Shown here: positions 54,555 to 64,000 of the stretch, piece by piece | Layout of the letters: every line of letters begins with the position of its first letter | Position numbering within the stretch: the first letter of the stretch is position 1 | NCBI RefSeq assembly: GCF_035046505.1 | Contig: NC_089822.1 | Location: forward strand, 271,765,054-271,829,053 | Direction: 5' to 3' | DNA: 64,000 nucleotides | Source of the DNA: Tiliqua scincoides | Taxonomy: Eukaryota; Chordata; Lepidosauria; Squamata; Scincidae | Notes under the pieces: generated by a model | Seen by the model: the letters and a program-made list of their open reading frames with translations, nothing else | The model's database searches: none | Told to the model about the DNA's origin: nothing | Translations under genes and position numbers: made by a program

Positions 54555-57500
54555 GTGAGGGCAGGGGGGGTTCGGGCAGCGGGAAGCGGAGCTGCGTTGG
54601 GGTCCCTGCTCTGCTGCCCCCGCCGCGCAGGCAGCAGGCCCGGTGAGCGAGTGGGTCCGGACCGAGGCTCCTCCGGCGAAGGGCGGGTGAGCGCCACGCG
54701 CCCCCCCCACCGTCCTGCGCCCGCCCCTCCCCGCTGGAGGGGCTTCCAGGTGTGCGGGGGCGTTCCCGGAGCCTCCTGGCGGGGTGGGCGGAGCGGGCAC
54801 CTTCACCTCAGGCGGGGCGCGGAGGACCTCGGTCCCGGGGTGGAAGGAGAGGGAGGGGCTGCGGAGTCGGGGGGGCGTGGCGTGGCGGTGGCAGGCGCAG
54901 CTCCGAGGGGCGCCTGGGCAGGGATGGGACGCGCGTGGCGCTCGTGCCCCTTCCGCAGAGGGGTGGGAAGCGGAGAGACGCGCCACGGGAAGGGGGTCTG
55001 GACCTGGGGGTGCCAGACGCACCTCGGAGCTGAGCTCAGCCAGTGCTCTGCTGCCCCGGCAGACTCGCAGCCCCTCTGGTCCGGAGCGGGCCGGGGTCGT
55101 CACCTGGACTGGTGTTTGGAGACGCGGTGCTTAGAGCTGGGCCCGCTGGCGCCCCTTCTCAGCAGGTGCCGGGGAGGGCGGGGGTCCCTGGCAGTCAGGC
55201 CTTTATCCCGCCCCGCTCACACTCTCTCCCCCCCTTCAGTGGAGGACACATACGTGGAGCTGGACTTCTTCCAGGAGAGCTTCCCCTCGCAGAAGCAGTC
55301 CGGGGAGTACTTGCAGGAGCGCAATGAAGATGAGATCTTCCACGTGGACTGGGACAGGAAGGAGACCGTCTGGAGGCTGCCGGACTTCACCACCTACAGT
55401 GGCTTCGATGCGCAGGGAGCTCTGGGCAACCTGGCTGTCTTGAAGAACAACCTGGAGATCATGATGAAGCGCAGCAACCGGACGCAGGCCCCAGACGGTA
55501 CTGGGCGGGCTGGGGCACCCCTCCCCCTCCCCCCACTCAGCTGTATTGGCCCCTCCAGGGAACTCTGCAGGAGATAGGGAGAGGCAGAAAAATAGGAGCA
55601 GAGCTGCAAAGATTTGGAGCAGAGGAAAAAGCTGGGAGGTGGAGGGAAAGGTCAGGCTGCCTCTTACCTGCAGAAGGCCCAGGAACTTCCCAGGGTGATT
55701 CTGGACCCGCTTTCTCTGTTGCAAGCCCCACAGTGGTGCTTACTCATGAGAAGACATGCACACGGCAGCAGTTTATTGCTGGGCTCCTCTTGCGTTCATT
55801 GTTTCTTTAGCTCTTTATCCTTGAATGACTAAGAGGCTTTTGCAAACAGCAGGACATCAAGCCTGAATCCTCCAGTGGCAAGCTGGGGGCCTGCTCCTGG
55901 AGCCCCTTATTCATTGCTACAGTATTTATATACTGCCTTTCTCAAAGACTTGAGTCATGCAAAATCAAGAAAGTTTCCATAGGTACACTGACCATAAACC
56001 CAATTTTTTTTCACATGTGATTTTTGCAAGTGTTACTCTGTGAGAGAAACTTATTTTGCCCCTTACTTTGAACTGGTGGGATTGAACGTGTGGGATTGTC
56101 ACTCCCGAATCGGCCTTTTCAGCCACACTAGACGCTGTTCCAGAACCACCTTTCAGAGCGCGATACCAGAGTCTTTCAAGACTGAAGGTTGCCAACTGAC
56201 TGAACTGGTGGCCATTTTCTGCACTGAGGGATTCAGTTTTGGGTAAAGGCCCCAGAGAGATGTTCTGACTGGGTTCCCTTCATGCCTCCTTAAGGAAAGC
56301 TCTCTCTGTTCCGGGGTCCAGGTTCAGCTCAGCTACCTGCTGATGCCTGACCCTTCAAGGTTCACTCCCTCAGATTGGCCTGTCCCTGAGAGGTCACGCA
56401 GGGGGGCTCCCGTCTCTGCAGACCCCCTTGCCTCCAGTGCTCCTCCTCCTCCCAGTCTCAGGGGTGGAGGAGAGAGGGGTGGGCTGGACCTGCCACTCTG
56501 TTCCCTCCACACTCCTGTCCCACCTCCCTTTTCCTTGTCCAGAACAGGGTGAAGAAGGAGCAGAGGCTGACATAGCCCCAGGCAAGGGGGCAGCATTTGG
56601 ACCATCCAGACCAGAAGGTCTCAGGTCAGCCCTGATACCCAGGACTGTGTTATTCAAAAGGACACCAGACCAGGGGCAGCCAAACTCTTTGGCCCCAACA
56701 ATTCAGGAAGGACAGGCTGTCTTTCTCCTGGGAGGGCCAAGGGGCATCTTCCTAGCCCTGTTGGATCTTCACAATGACCCAGCAAGGAAGGGGAGGCTGA
56801 GCAAGAGGGCGAAGGGTCAAAGGTTCACCCAGAGAGCCCCCTGGCCGAGTAGGGATTTGAACCTGGGTCTCCTTGCTTGAACCCAGCACACTAACCTCTA
56901 CACTACACTGCCCCTGAATGCAGGGTGTGTTGCCTCATTTCCCACTTCTTGCTTTCTGGAGTGCTGGGAGGTTCTCGTCATGTGTGCTCCAGAAGTCAGG
57001 GGAAGTTTTCTCTGCAATCACCTGCCTGTTCACAGCCCATTCACAGAGGCACTGAAGCAGGCACACAACAGGCTGGGCCAGTCCCAAAGCAGGATCAGCC
57101 CCTGGAAAGGTGCTTCTGCCAACCCAGACCCCACTTCAGCCCCAGCAACCAGCTAGTCAGTTCCAGCAAAAGCCCTTGGTTCTTTTTCCAGATGGTCTCT
57201 GAGAACCCTCTTTGGAGTCCATGGGAGGGGGAGCTCTCCTCCTCCCTCCCAATGATGCATGTGAACTGGCATCCAAATGAGATCTGCTGCCCTGATCACA
57301 TGTTAGTGATCATTCAGTATCCATGGACAAAAGATTATGCATTTTGCCCCCCCCCACTCTCTTACAAAGACCCTCAACCTTTTCCACCTCCCACAGCTGC
57401 TCTGCTGAAGGAAAGCAGCCCCTCCCTCATTTTGCTAGATAGACTGAAAAGGAATGTTGTCCTCTAAACCAGGGGTCTCCAAACCCCGGCCTGGGGGCCA

Positions 57501-60500
57501 GATGCAGCCTGCGACAAGCCTCTATCCGGCCGGCAGCCAGCCTCTTGTCCCCTGAAAGCCTCCGGCCCACTCAACTGTACTATGCTCTGGTTGTGTCTGG
57601 AGGGTGTTCTGAGGGCCAGAGAGGTTGAATGAATGAGTGAGCCCATTCCTTCATTTGTTCACTCATCTAAGTTCCATCTCTAATTTATTTATTTAAATTT
57701 TTTTTCCGGCCCTCAACACCACGCCTGATGCGGCCCTCTGGCCAAAAAGTTTGGAGACCCCTGCTCTAAACTCCACAGCTGTTGCTGCAGGGGAGAGGAC
57801 ACATCTCTGGCTGGAACAAGACTGCATGAGAGCACAGGAAACCCACCACCCCTTGCCTGCCTCTCAGCACCCTCTTGTTTGAGATTGGGAAACCTCCAGG
57901 CAGGCTGGAGGATGCAACCAAAGCTGACCCCCCCCCCCATGAGCTCTAAAATGATGGTTCGCTGAGCAAGCTGGAATCCCCATCTATGTGCAAGTGGCAG
58001 CGCAAAAGTTCTTGCGCTTGCACAGAAGCCCCCTCGTTCTTGTGCAGATGTGAGAATCCTCACACACCTGGTAATACTGTTCAGTAGTGAGAGAGAATAC
58101 CACTCTGCGTATGCTCAGAGGCATTGTCTGTTTCCTCAGTTATATTCCTGTGCGTAGCAGCAGGGAAAGTGTTGGTGCTGCTGAGGGTTCATTCTGCAAA
58201 TGCACCCACACCGCACCTCCTTCTTTGGGACCAAGACATGGAGACTCTGGTCCCCCCCCCCCACCAGCTCAGCTTGGCTGCTTGTCCTGGGAACAGCAGG
58301 AGGGAGTTCCACAGAGAGGATTCAAGGCTGTGGAGAGGCTCCAAGGTCAGGGGTGGGAGGGTGGTGGGATCACTGGGGAAGGAAGGAAGCTTCAGGCAGA
58401 GATCAGCACTGACCTTGTCCCTCTTTCTCAGTTGCTCCTTCAGCAATTGTGTACCTCAAAAACCCCATGGAACTGGGAAACCCCAACGTGCTCATCTGCT
58501 TCGTGGACCAGTTCTTCCCCCCAGTGCTGAACATCACATGGCTGAAGAACGGGGAGGTGGTTTCCCAGGGCGTGACAGAGACCGACTTCTACCCCAAAGC
58601 CGACAGCACCTTCCGCAAGTTCTCCTACCTGCCCTTCGTCCCGGAGCCCGGAGACTTCTATGTCTGCAAAGTGGACCACTGGGGCCTGACCGAGAGCCTG
58701 AGCAAGCTCTGGGGTAAGCAGGACAGGGATTATTCTGCACCTTGAAACAACAGAAAGTCAGATTCTGGACAGAGTTGTTGAGAGCCAAACGAGGTGTGCA
58801 AATGAAGCCCAGGATTGTGGCAGGATTTGCCAGCCCAAGGAAGGAATAAGAGGAGCCACATCAAAGGCCTGCTCAGTCCCCTTCAGGGGTGTGGTGGGAT
58901 ATTTTAAGAACATAAGAGCAACTCTGCTGGATCAGGCCAAAGGCCCATCTAGTCCAGCTTCCTGTATCTCACACCGGCCCACCAAATGCCCCAGGGAGCA
59001 CACCTGATAACAAGAGACCTCATCCTGGTGCCCTCCCTTGCATTGGCATTCTGACAGAGCCCATTTCTAGAATCAGGAGGTTGCACATACACATCATGGC
59101 TTATAACCTGTGATGTTACAAATCGATGGTAAGGCCACACCTGGAGTATTGTGTCCAGTTCTGGTCACTGCATCTCAAAAAGGATATAGTGGAGATGGAA
59201 AAGGTGCAAAAGAGAGCGACTAAGATGATTATGGGGCTGGGGCACCTTCCTTATGAGGAAAGGCTACAGCGTTTGGGCCTCTTCAGCCTAGAAAAGAGGT
59301 GCCTGAGGGGGGACATGATTGAGACATACAAAATTATGCAAGGGATGGACAGAGTAGATAGAGAGATGCTCTTTACACTCTCACATAACACCAGAACCAG
59401 GGGACAGCCACTAAAATTGAGTGTTGGGAGAGTTAGGACAGAGAAAAGAAAATCTTTCTTTACTCACCATGTGGTTGGTCTGTGGAACTCCTTGTCACAG
59501 GAGGTGGTGATGGCGTCTAGCCTGGACGCCTTTAAAAGGGGATTGGACAAGTTTCTGGAGGAAAAAGGCCAGCACAGGTTACAAGCTATGATGTGTATGC
59601 GCAACCTCCTGATTTTAGGAATGGGTTATGTCAGAATGCCAGATGCAAGGGAGAGCACCAGGATGAGGTCTCTTGTTGCCTGGTGTGCTCCCTGGGGCAT
59701 TTGGTGGGCCGCTGTGAGATACAGGAAGCTGGACTAGATGGGCCTATTTCCTGATCCAGTGGGGCTGTTCTTATGTTCTTATGATAGATTTTTCCTCCAG
59801 AAATTTGTCCAATTCCCTTTTAAAGGCATCTGGGCCAGATGCTATTTTAATGTGCAGGAGCTTGTCCCCCATGCTATAACCATGCCCCATTCAGACTAAA
59901 AGAAGAACAAAAAAGTTATTGAGAACAAAACAAAACAAAAGAATAAATTTTTTTTCCCCAGTTTTTTCTTGGACTGTTTTTTTCTTAGTCCTTAGTCCTA
60001 CTTTGAAACATATTAGTGTTTCATTTAAACATCTGGCTCATAACATAACATAAGAACATAAGAACAGCCCCACTGGATCAGGCCATAGGCCCATCTAGTC
60101 CAGCTTCCTGTATCTCACAGCAGCCCACCAAATGCCCCAGGGAGCACACCAGATAACAAGAGACCTCATCCTGGTGTCCTCCCTTGCATCTGGCATTCTG
60201 ACATAACCCATTTCTAAAATCAGGAGGTTGCGCATACACATCATGGCTTGTACCCCATAATGGATTTTTCCTTCAGAAACTTGTCCAATCCCCTTTTAAA
60301 GGCGTCCAGGCTAGACGCCATCACCACATCCTGTGGCAAGGAGTTCCACAGACCAACCACACGCTGAGTAAAGAAATCTTTTCTTTTGTCTGTTCTAACT
60401 CTCCCAACACTCAATTTTAGTGGATGTCCCCTGGTTCTGGTGTTATGTGAGAGTGTAAAGAGCATCTCCCTATCCACTCTGTCCATCCCCTGCATAATTT

Positions 60501-63500
60501 TGTATGTCTCAATCATGTCCCCCCTCAGACGTCTCTTTTCTAGGCTGAAGAAGCCCAAACGCCGTAGCCTTTCCTCATAAGGAAGGTGCCCCAGCCCTGT
60601 AATATCATATCATCCCAGCCTCTTGGTTGCATTTACACTGGAAGATGGGATTAAAAATATCCCAAAGAAATAGGAGTGCTAGCTTATGCAGGTTTACTCA
60701 GAAGTATAACCCGCTGTTTTCAGAAGGACTTCATCCCAAATGAATTTGCACAGAGTTGTAACCTTTCAGAGGCAAAGAGAGCTGCATATGGTCTCTCTGA
60801 TCGCCATTGAGGAAGATGATGGCCTAGACCAGTGGTGGCAAACCTATGGAACACGTACCCAAAGTGGCACGTGAAAAATTTTTATTGGTACGCTGCATGC
60901 AATGCTGCCCCTTGATTCTTTAAGCCCCACTCACAAACAAACAAACAAAAACAAATGAACAAACAAACAAATAATGATTATCAATACTGCCAAATGAAGC
61001 AGTAAGTTGTCTGAACCAACTTCTTTAAGAATGTTTTTATGCATTTTGTTCTCTGTCTCCATTAAAAATTTTTTTAAAAACTACAATAATAATAGTAAAT
61101 GTTCAGCTGCTCAAAAGTTCTTGTGGGCACATGCAATTTTTTTAGAAGTTTATGGTCAATTTGGCACATGCTCTCAAAAACGTTTGCCAGCCTGGCCAAG
61201 ACAAACAGCCCCCCCCCACCCCAGGCACTTTTCTGAGTTTGTCTCCTGATGAAGCTTACACTTCTTTGCAGCGAAGATTTTTTTTAAAAGTGCAGAGGAA
61301 GCACCTGAGCGCTCCATCTGATGACCTCCTACTGCAGGAGAAGTACTGCATGCCAGCCCTCCCCCCAGCTGCACCCCTGGTCCACTCTGTTGCTGGTTTT
61401 CACCTCTGTCATTGCAGCCATCAGGATCAGCAACTTGTCTGTCACTTCTGCTTTTGAAAAAGATGGAAAGCAGGAGTATAGAGGGCTGTGCCCACAACTG
61501 CCTTCCTACAGTGTGACTGCACACTCCCACCCTGGGTAGAAGCCACATGTCACTTATGTGGCGTTGCAAGGAGAGCCCCAAGACATCTTGGCCAAGAAGG
61601 GGAGAAGTGTGTGCATGCTGGGATCTCTGGGCCCCTGGTGCAGAAAGTGGGATGGAGTGGGAGACAGGCAGGACTCCTGGGTTCTGCACCCACAGCCCAA
61701 GCTGACCCTTCCCTGTCTGTTCCACCTCCCCCCCAGACTCCAAGGAGCCCACTCCCATTCCGGAGACACTGGAGAATGTGATCTGCGCCCTGGGCCTGGC
61801 GCTGGGCATCTTGGGCATCATTGCTGGCACCATCCTGTGCTTCAAGGCCAGGCAGGGGGGTGAGGACGGCCGTCGTCGGGGTGCCAGGTGAGTCACTCTC
61901 GGGGCTGATGTGCACAGGGGGTGTGTGGGTTTTGGTGCAGTGTGGAGGGATGTGGTCCTGCTTTGAGGGTGCTCAGATCTCCATGCAGCTCTCTCAGTCC
62001 CCTTCAGGCCCCAGACTGGAGCTTGCTGAGGGCCACTTCACCTGCTCTCCCCCCCCAGGAGCAGCAGACAGTTTTCCACCCCAAGGTACTGCGGCCAATC
62101 CCAGCTGGCCCCCTTTTGTCAGAGCCCGAGGAGATCCCCAGCTCCTGGATCAGACCCAGGACCCTCTAGTCCCAATACCCAGTTTCCCACACTGCCCCCC
62201 CCCAGCTGCCCCAAAAGAAAGCTCCTGAGCAGGACAGGAAAGCAGCAGCCCTGGAGCACCTCTCAGGACCTGCAGTCAGAGGCAGTCCAGTTTACAGCAG
62301 TCCCGCTTCAGTAGCTTGCCAAGCACAACACTTGTCCTCTGTTCACACATTGGCAGCAGCTGGGGGGGCCTTTGTGGGTGCAGGCCCCCAAGTGCTGAGT
62401 ACGACGTGAAAATGGGAAAGGTTGCTTGGCTCTTCCTGGCAGTGGCACAAGGCGTCTCACCTGGACAAGGGCAGAATCGGGGCAGGCACCCCTGCAGCCC
62501 TCCTGGGGGGGCTCGTTGGGATTCGATTCCATTGCAGTTCATCTGGAGGGAGGGAGGAGGATGTTGGCGAGGGGTTCTCTGCCTCCTTCAGAAAGGTGGC
62601 TCAACAGGTGGACTGAGGGGGCCCAGACTTTGCTTCCAGAATGACTTCCAGCAGAGAGGAACATCTTCCCCCCCAAGTGTTAATTTTCCTTCAGAGAAGT
62701 TAGATTTCGAAGGGAATGTTTTGTATGGAGGCAGGGAAGTTGGGGGGGGGTGTTGCAGAAGTTGCCTGTCTTGTGGTCCAAGAGGAGGAAGATGTCTCCC
62801 CCTTGATAGCATCTCTCCTTCCTTTGCAGATAACCCTGGGCGGCAGCAGGCAGACTCCTTCTCTCCCCAATGGCCAATTGGGCTTCTTGCTTGTGTCTCT
62901 TGCTAAGGCTTTGCTGCTGTGATCAGCCTGAAGGACCCTGTACTTGCTCCTGACTGACCTACCATAGCCCCCAGCCGACTGCAGAAAAAAGCAAGGGGGT
63001 CTGATGCAACTGAGCTGTTCCAATGGCTTGAGCTGACCTGGGAAGGACACACCCTGGTATCAACCACAGGGCTTGCAAACTGCCCTTCAAAACAAGGGAT
63101 TCCTTTCTGTGAGTCACAGGGTGGGATGAGGAACTTTGAGGGCACCCCCCCCCCTCTTGTGGATTTCTCACCAGGCCCCACTCACACATTTTTTCAAGTC
63201 TCACCTCACAGGCACAAGAGCTAGAAACTTGAGTTTTCTTTTAATAGAAGGCCACATTCTTAGCATGCTGAATTCTGTTCCTAATATCCTGCACAGAATG
63301 ATTTGCAGAAAACTCGCAGGCCTCTCCTGCATACGGCATGAATTCCCCACACTTTTAGAGGCAGCAGAACTCGGCACTGACTGTGTGCTGAAGGGCTCAG
63401 ATGGAGTCCTGAGCAGATCTAGACTCCTGCTCCCAGTTCCTGCTTCTGTGTTGGTTTGCCAGAGCTTCTGTCAAGTGGGGGGAGAGGGTTGTAGACAGAG

Positions 63501-64000
63501 GCAGGCTCTCTCCCCATCCCTTGATGTTGGGGAGGGGGCAGCTCTTCCTCCTGACTCTTTCAGGAGGTGGCCTGGTGGATTCCAGAGAATTTGGGTGGGG
63601 GTGGGGGGTTGATGCCTTGTACTGAGGATGTTTGCAGGGCAAAAAGGGACTTTGTCCCACATTAGCTTGATGCCAGGTCTTGTGGTTTGTCCCCTGAATC
63701 CTCCTGCATCTCCGGCATTTACAGAGAGTCTGTCTCAGTTCTGCACACAGCACTGCAGTGTTCTATCTGAGCAGGCCCCACCATCAGCTCCTGCCCTGGC
63801 AAGTCACAGTTGCAAAGAGAGCCCCAGAGCTACTCTCCTCACCTTGGGGGAGACCCCAGGTCAAATCTGAGTAAAATGAGGGCTGGATCTGGTTTCTTCC
63901 ACAAGGATCCCAGGTATTATCTGCACAGTCCTAATTCTTAATGTTGCACACCTTTCTGTCCCTCTGTTTCCAAAAGAGATGAATAAAACTTAATTTTGGG
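54470..64000 (+). CDS. MHC class II alpha chain gene 2 (DRA-like), apparently intact
   Basis: The alpha chain of the class II heterodimer. Five exons join in phase 1 and encode 259 residues: a 28-residue signal peptide, the alpha-1 domain, the alpha-2 Ig domain, the connecting/membrane/cytoplasmic part, and a stop codon built across the last splice (AG|A then TAA). The DEIFHVDWDRKETVWRLPDF and LEIMMKRSNRT segments, with glycosylation sequons in SNRT and NITW, resemble human DRA more than DQA. Both Ig cysteines, the core Trp and DHWGL are present. It is divergent from beta gene 2 and is the likely partner. The 3' UTR runs to the AATAAA at 63982, at the window edge. Confidence 0.91.
55240..55497 (+). 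CDS. Class II alpha gene 2 exon 2 (alpha-1 domain)
   Basis: Starts VEDTYVELDFFQESFPSQKQ, includes DEIFHVDWDRKETVWRLPDF, FDAQGALGNLAVLKNN and ends MMKRSNRTQAPD. The donor is GACG|GTACTGG. Confidence 0.93.
55575..55910. repeat. 330-bp duplicated block, copy 2 (alpha gene 2 intron 2)
   Basis: Second copy of the block at 53784-54115. It starts 78 bases after the exon 2 donor. Confidence 0.8.
56083..56197 (+). mobile_element. L2-like LINE tail
   Basis: Only the terminal ~115 bp (GGGATTGTCACTCCCGAATC to GACTGAAGGTTGCCAAC), in intron 2 of alpha gene 2. Confidence 0.8.
56198..57469. other. Alpha gene 2 intron 2, largely unassigned
   Basis: Mostly unique-looking sequence. An area near 56680-56920 (ending with AACCTGGGTCTCCTTGCTTG and CTAACCTCTACACTACACTG) may be an old repeat end. 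No exon is seen. Confidence 0.5.
57470..57763 (+). mobile_element. hAT family B element
   Basis: Exact target duplication CTCTAAAC at 57462-57469 and 57764-57771, with termini as in the copy at 2826. Confidence 0.91.
58432..58713 (+). CDS. Class II alpha gene 2 exon 3 (alpha-2 Ig domain)
   Basis: 282 bases. Encodes VAPSAIVYLKNPMELGNPNV, LICFVDQFFPPVLNITWLKN, TDFYPKADSTFRKFSYLPF and GDFYVCKVDHWGL. All Ig landmarks are present. The donor is GGG|GTAAGC. Confidence 0.94.
58907..60605. mobile_element. CR1 cluster in alpha gene 2 intron 3
   Basis: An antisense tail (58907-59112) is followed by a sense copy (59113-59788) with a long open frame (MVRPHLEYCVQFWSLHLKKD, LGLFSLEKRCLRGDMIETYK, VVGLWNSLSQEVVMASSLDA), a short antisense piece, and an antisense copy (60048-60605). 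The sense and antisense copies are close in sequence, so the transcript could form hairpins. Confidence 0.85.
60830..61194 (+). mobile_element. hAT element, family E
   Basis: The left end is CAGTGGTGGCAAACC and the right end TTTGCCAGCCTG. The target duplication is GCCTAGAC (60822-60829) and GCCAAGAC (61195-61202). In alpha gene 2 intron 3. Confidence 0.75.
61737..61887 (+). CDS. Class II alpha gene 2 exon 4 (connecting, membrane, cytoplasmic)
   Basis: Encodes DSKEPTPIPETLEN, VICALGLALGILGIIAGTI, then LCFKARQGGEDGRRRGA and a split Arg codon. It contains the GxxxGxxGxxxG helix-packing motif. Confidence 0.93.
62830..64000 (+). other. Class II alpha gene 2 exon 5, stop and 3' UTR
   Basis: The acceptor CTTTGCAG is followed by A-TAA, with the stop at 62831-62833. 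The UTR is homologous to alpha gene 1 as far as the AATAAA at 63982-63987, which is about 13 bp from the window end. Confidence 0.82.
63982..63987 (+). terminator. Class II alpha gene 2 polyadenylation signal
   Basis: AATAAA in the same GATGAATAAAACTTA context as alpha gene 1. Confidence 0.8.

Overview
This is eukaryotic, reptile-like DNA, most likely from a squamate (lizard or snake). The clues are spliced vertebrate genes, many CR1-type LINE tails ending in TTCTTATG-like octamers, a 5S-rRNA-derived SINE that shares its 3' tail with a LINE, and numerous short hAT transposons with 8-bp target duplications. The species is an inference. There are no bacterial features, operons or CRISPR arrays. 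The window is the border between the extended MHC class II region and the classical class II genes. || Layout. 1-5225 (+): the last two coding exons and 3' UTR of RGL2. 5750-7182 (-): PFDN6, tail-to-tail with RGL2 as in mammals, broken by a 200-N gap that probably hides one exon, and starting in a CpG island (about 6890-7850). 7850-9725: intergenic sequence, mostly repeats. 9725-28100: MHC class II cassette 1, a beta gene (-) and an alpha gene (+) transcribed away from each other. 29470-64000: cassette 2, the same arrangement. Cassette 1 beta has no visible exon 1 or promoter and has indels in every coding exon found. Cassette 1 alpha keeps its promoter but has two frameshifting deletions and a lost Ig-domain tryptophan. 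Both look like pseudogenes, although some single-base indels could be consensus errors, because PFDN6 beside the gap also lacks one base. Cassette 2 alpha has an uninterrupted reading frame across all five exons, and cassette 2 beta across exons 1-5. || How the genes work together. Class II alpha and beta chains pair at the membrane and present peptides to CD4 T cells. The alpha 2 chain is DRA-like. X-box plus Y-box (SXY-type) promoter modules, the usual target of the RFX/CREB/NF-Y/CIITA assembly, lie upstream of alpha 1, alpha 2 and beta 2. Homology between cassettes suggests the ancestral beta and alpha promoters were back to back within about 0.4 kb. || Most of the rest is transposons: CR1 tails in both orientations, L2-like LINE ends, a nested L1, hAT elements and fold-back elements. 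The most unusual feature is a 4.4-kb array (46895-51315) of about 31.5 copies of a 140-bp unit in intron 1 of the working-looking beta gene. Each unit is a CR1 3' tail joined to a near-consensus ZNF143/THAP11 (SBS2-type) motif. The same junction occurs in small tandem groups at four other places in the window.
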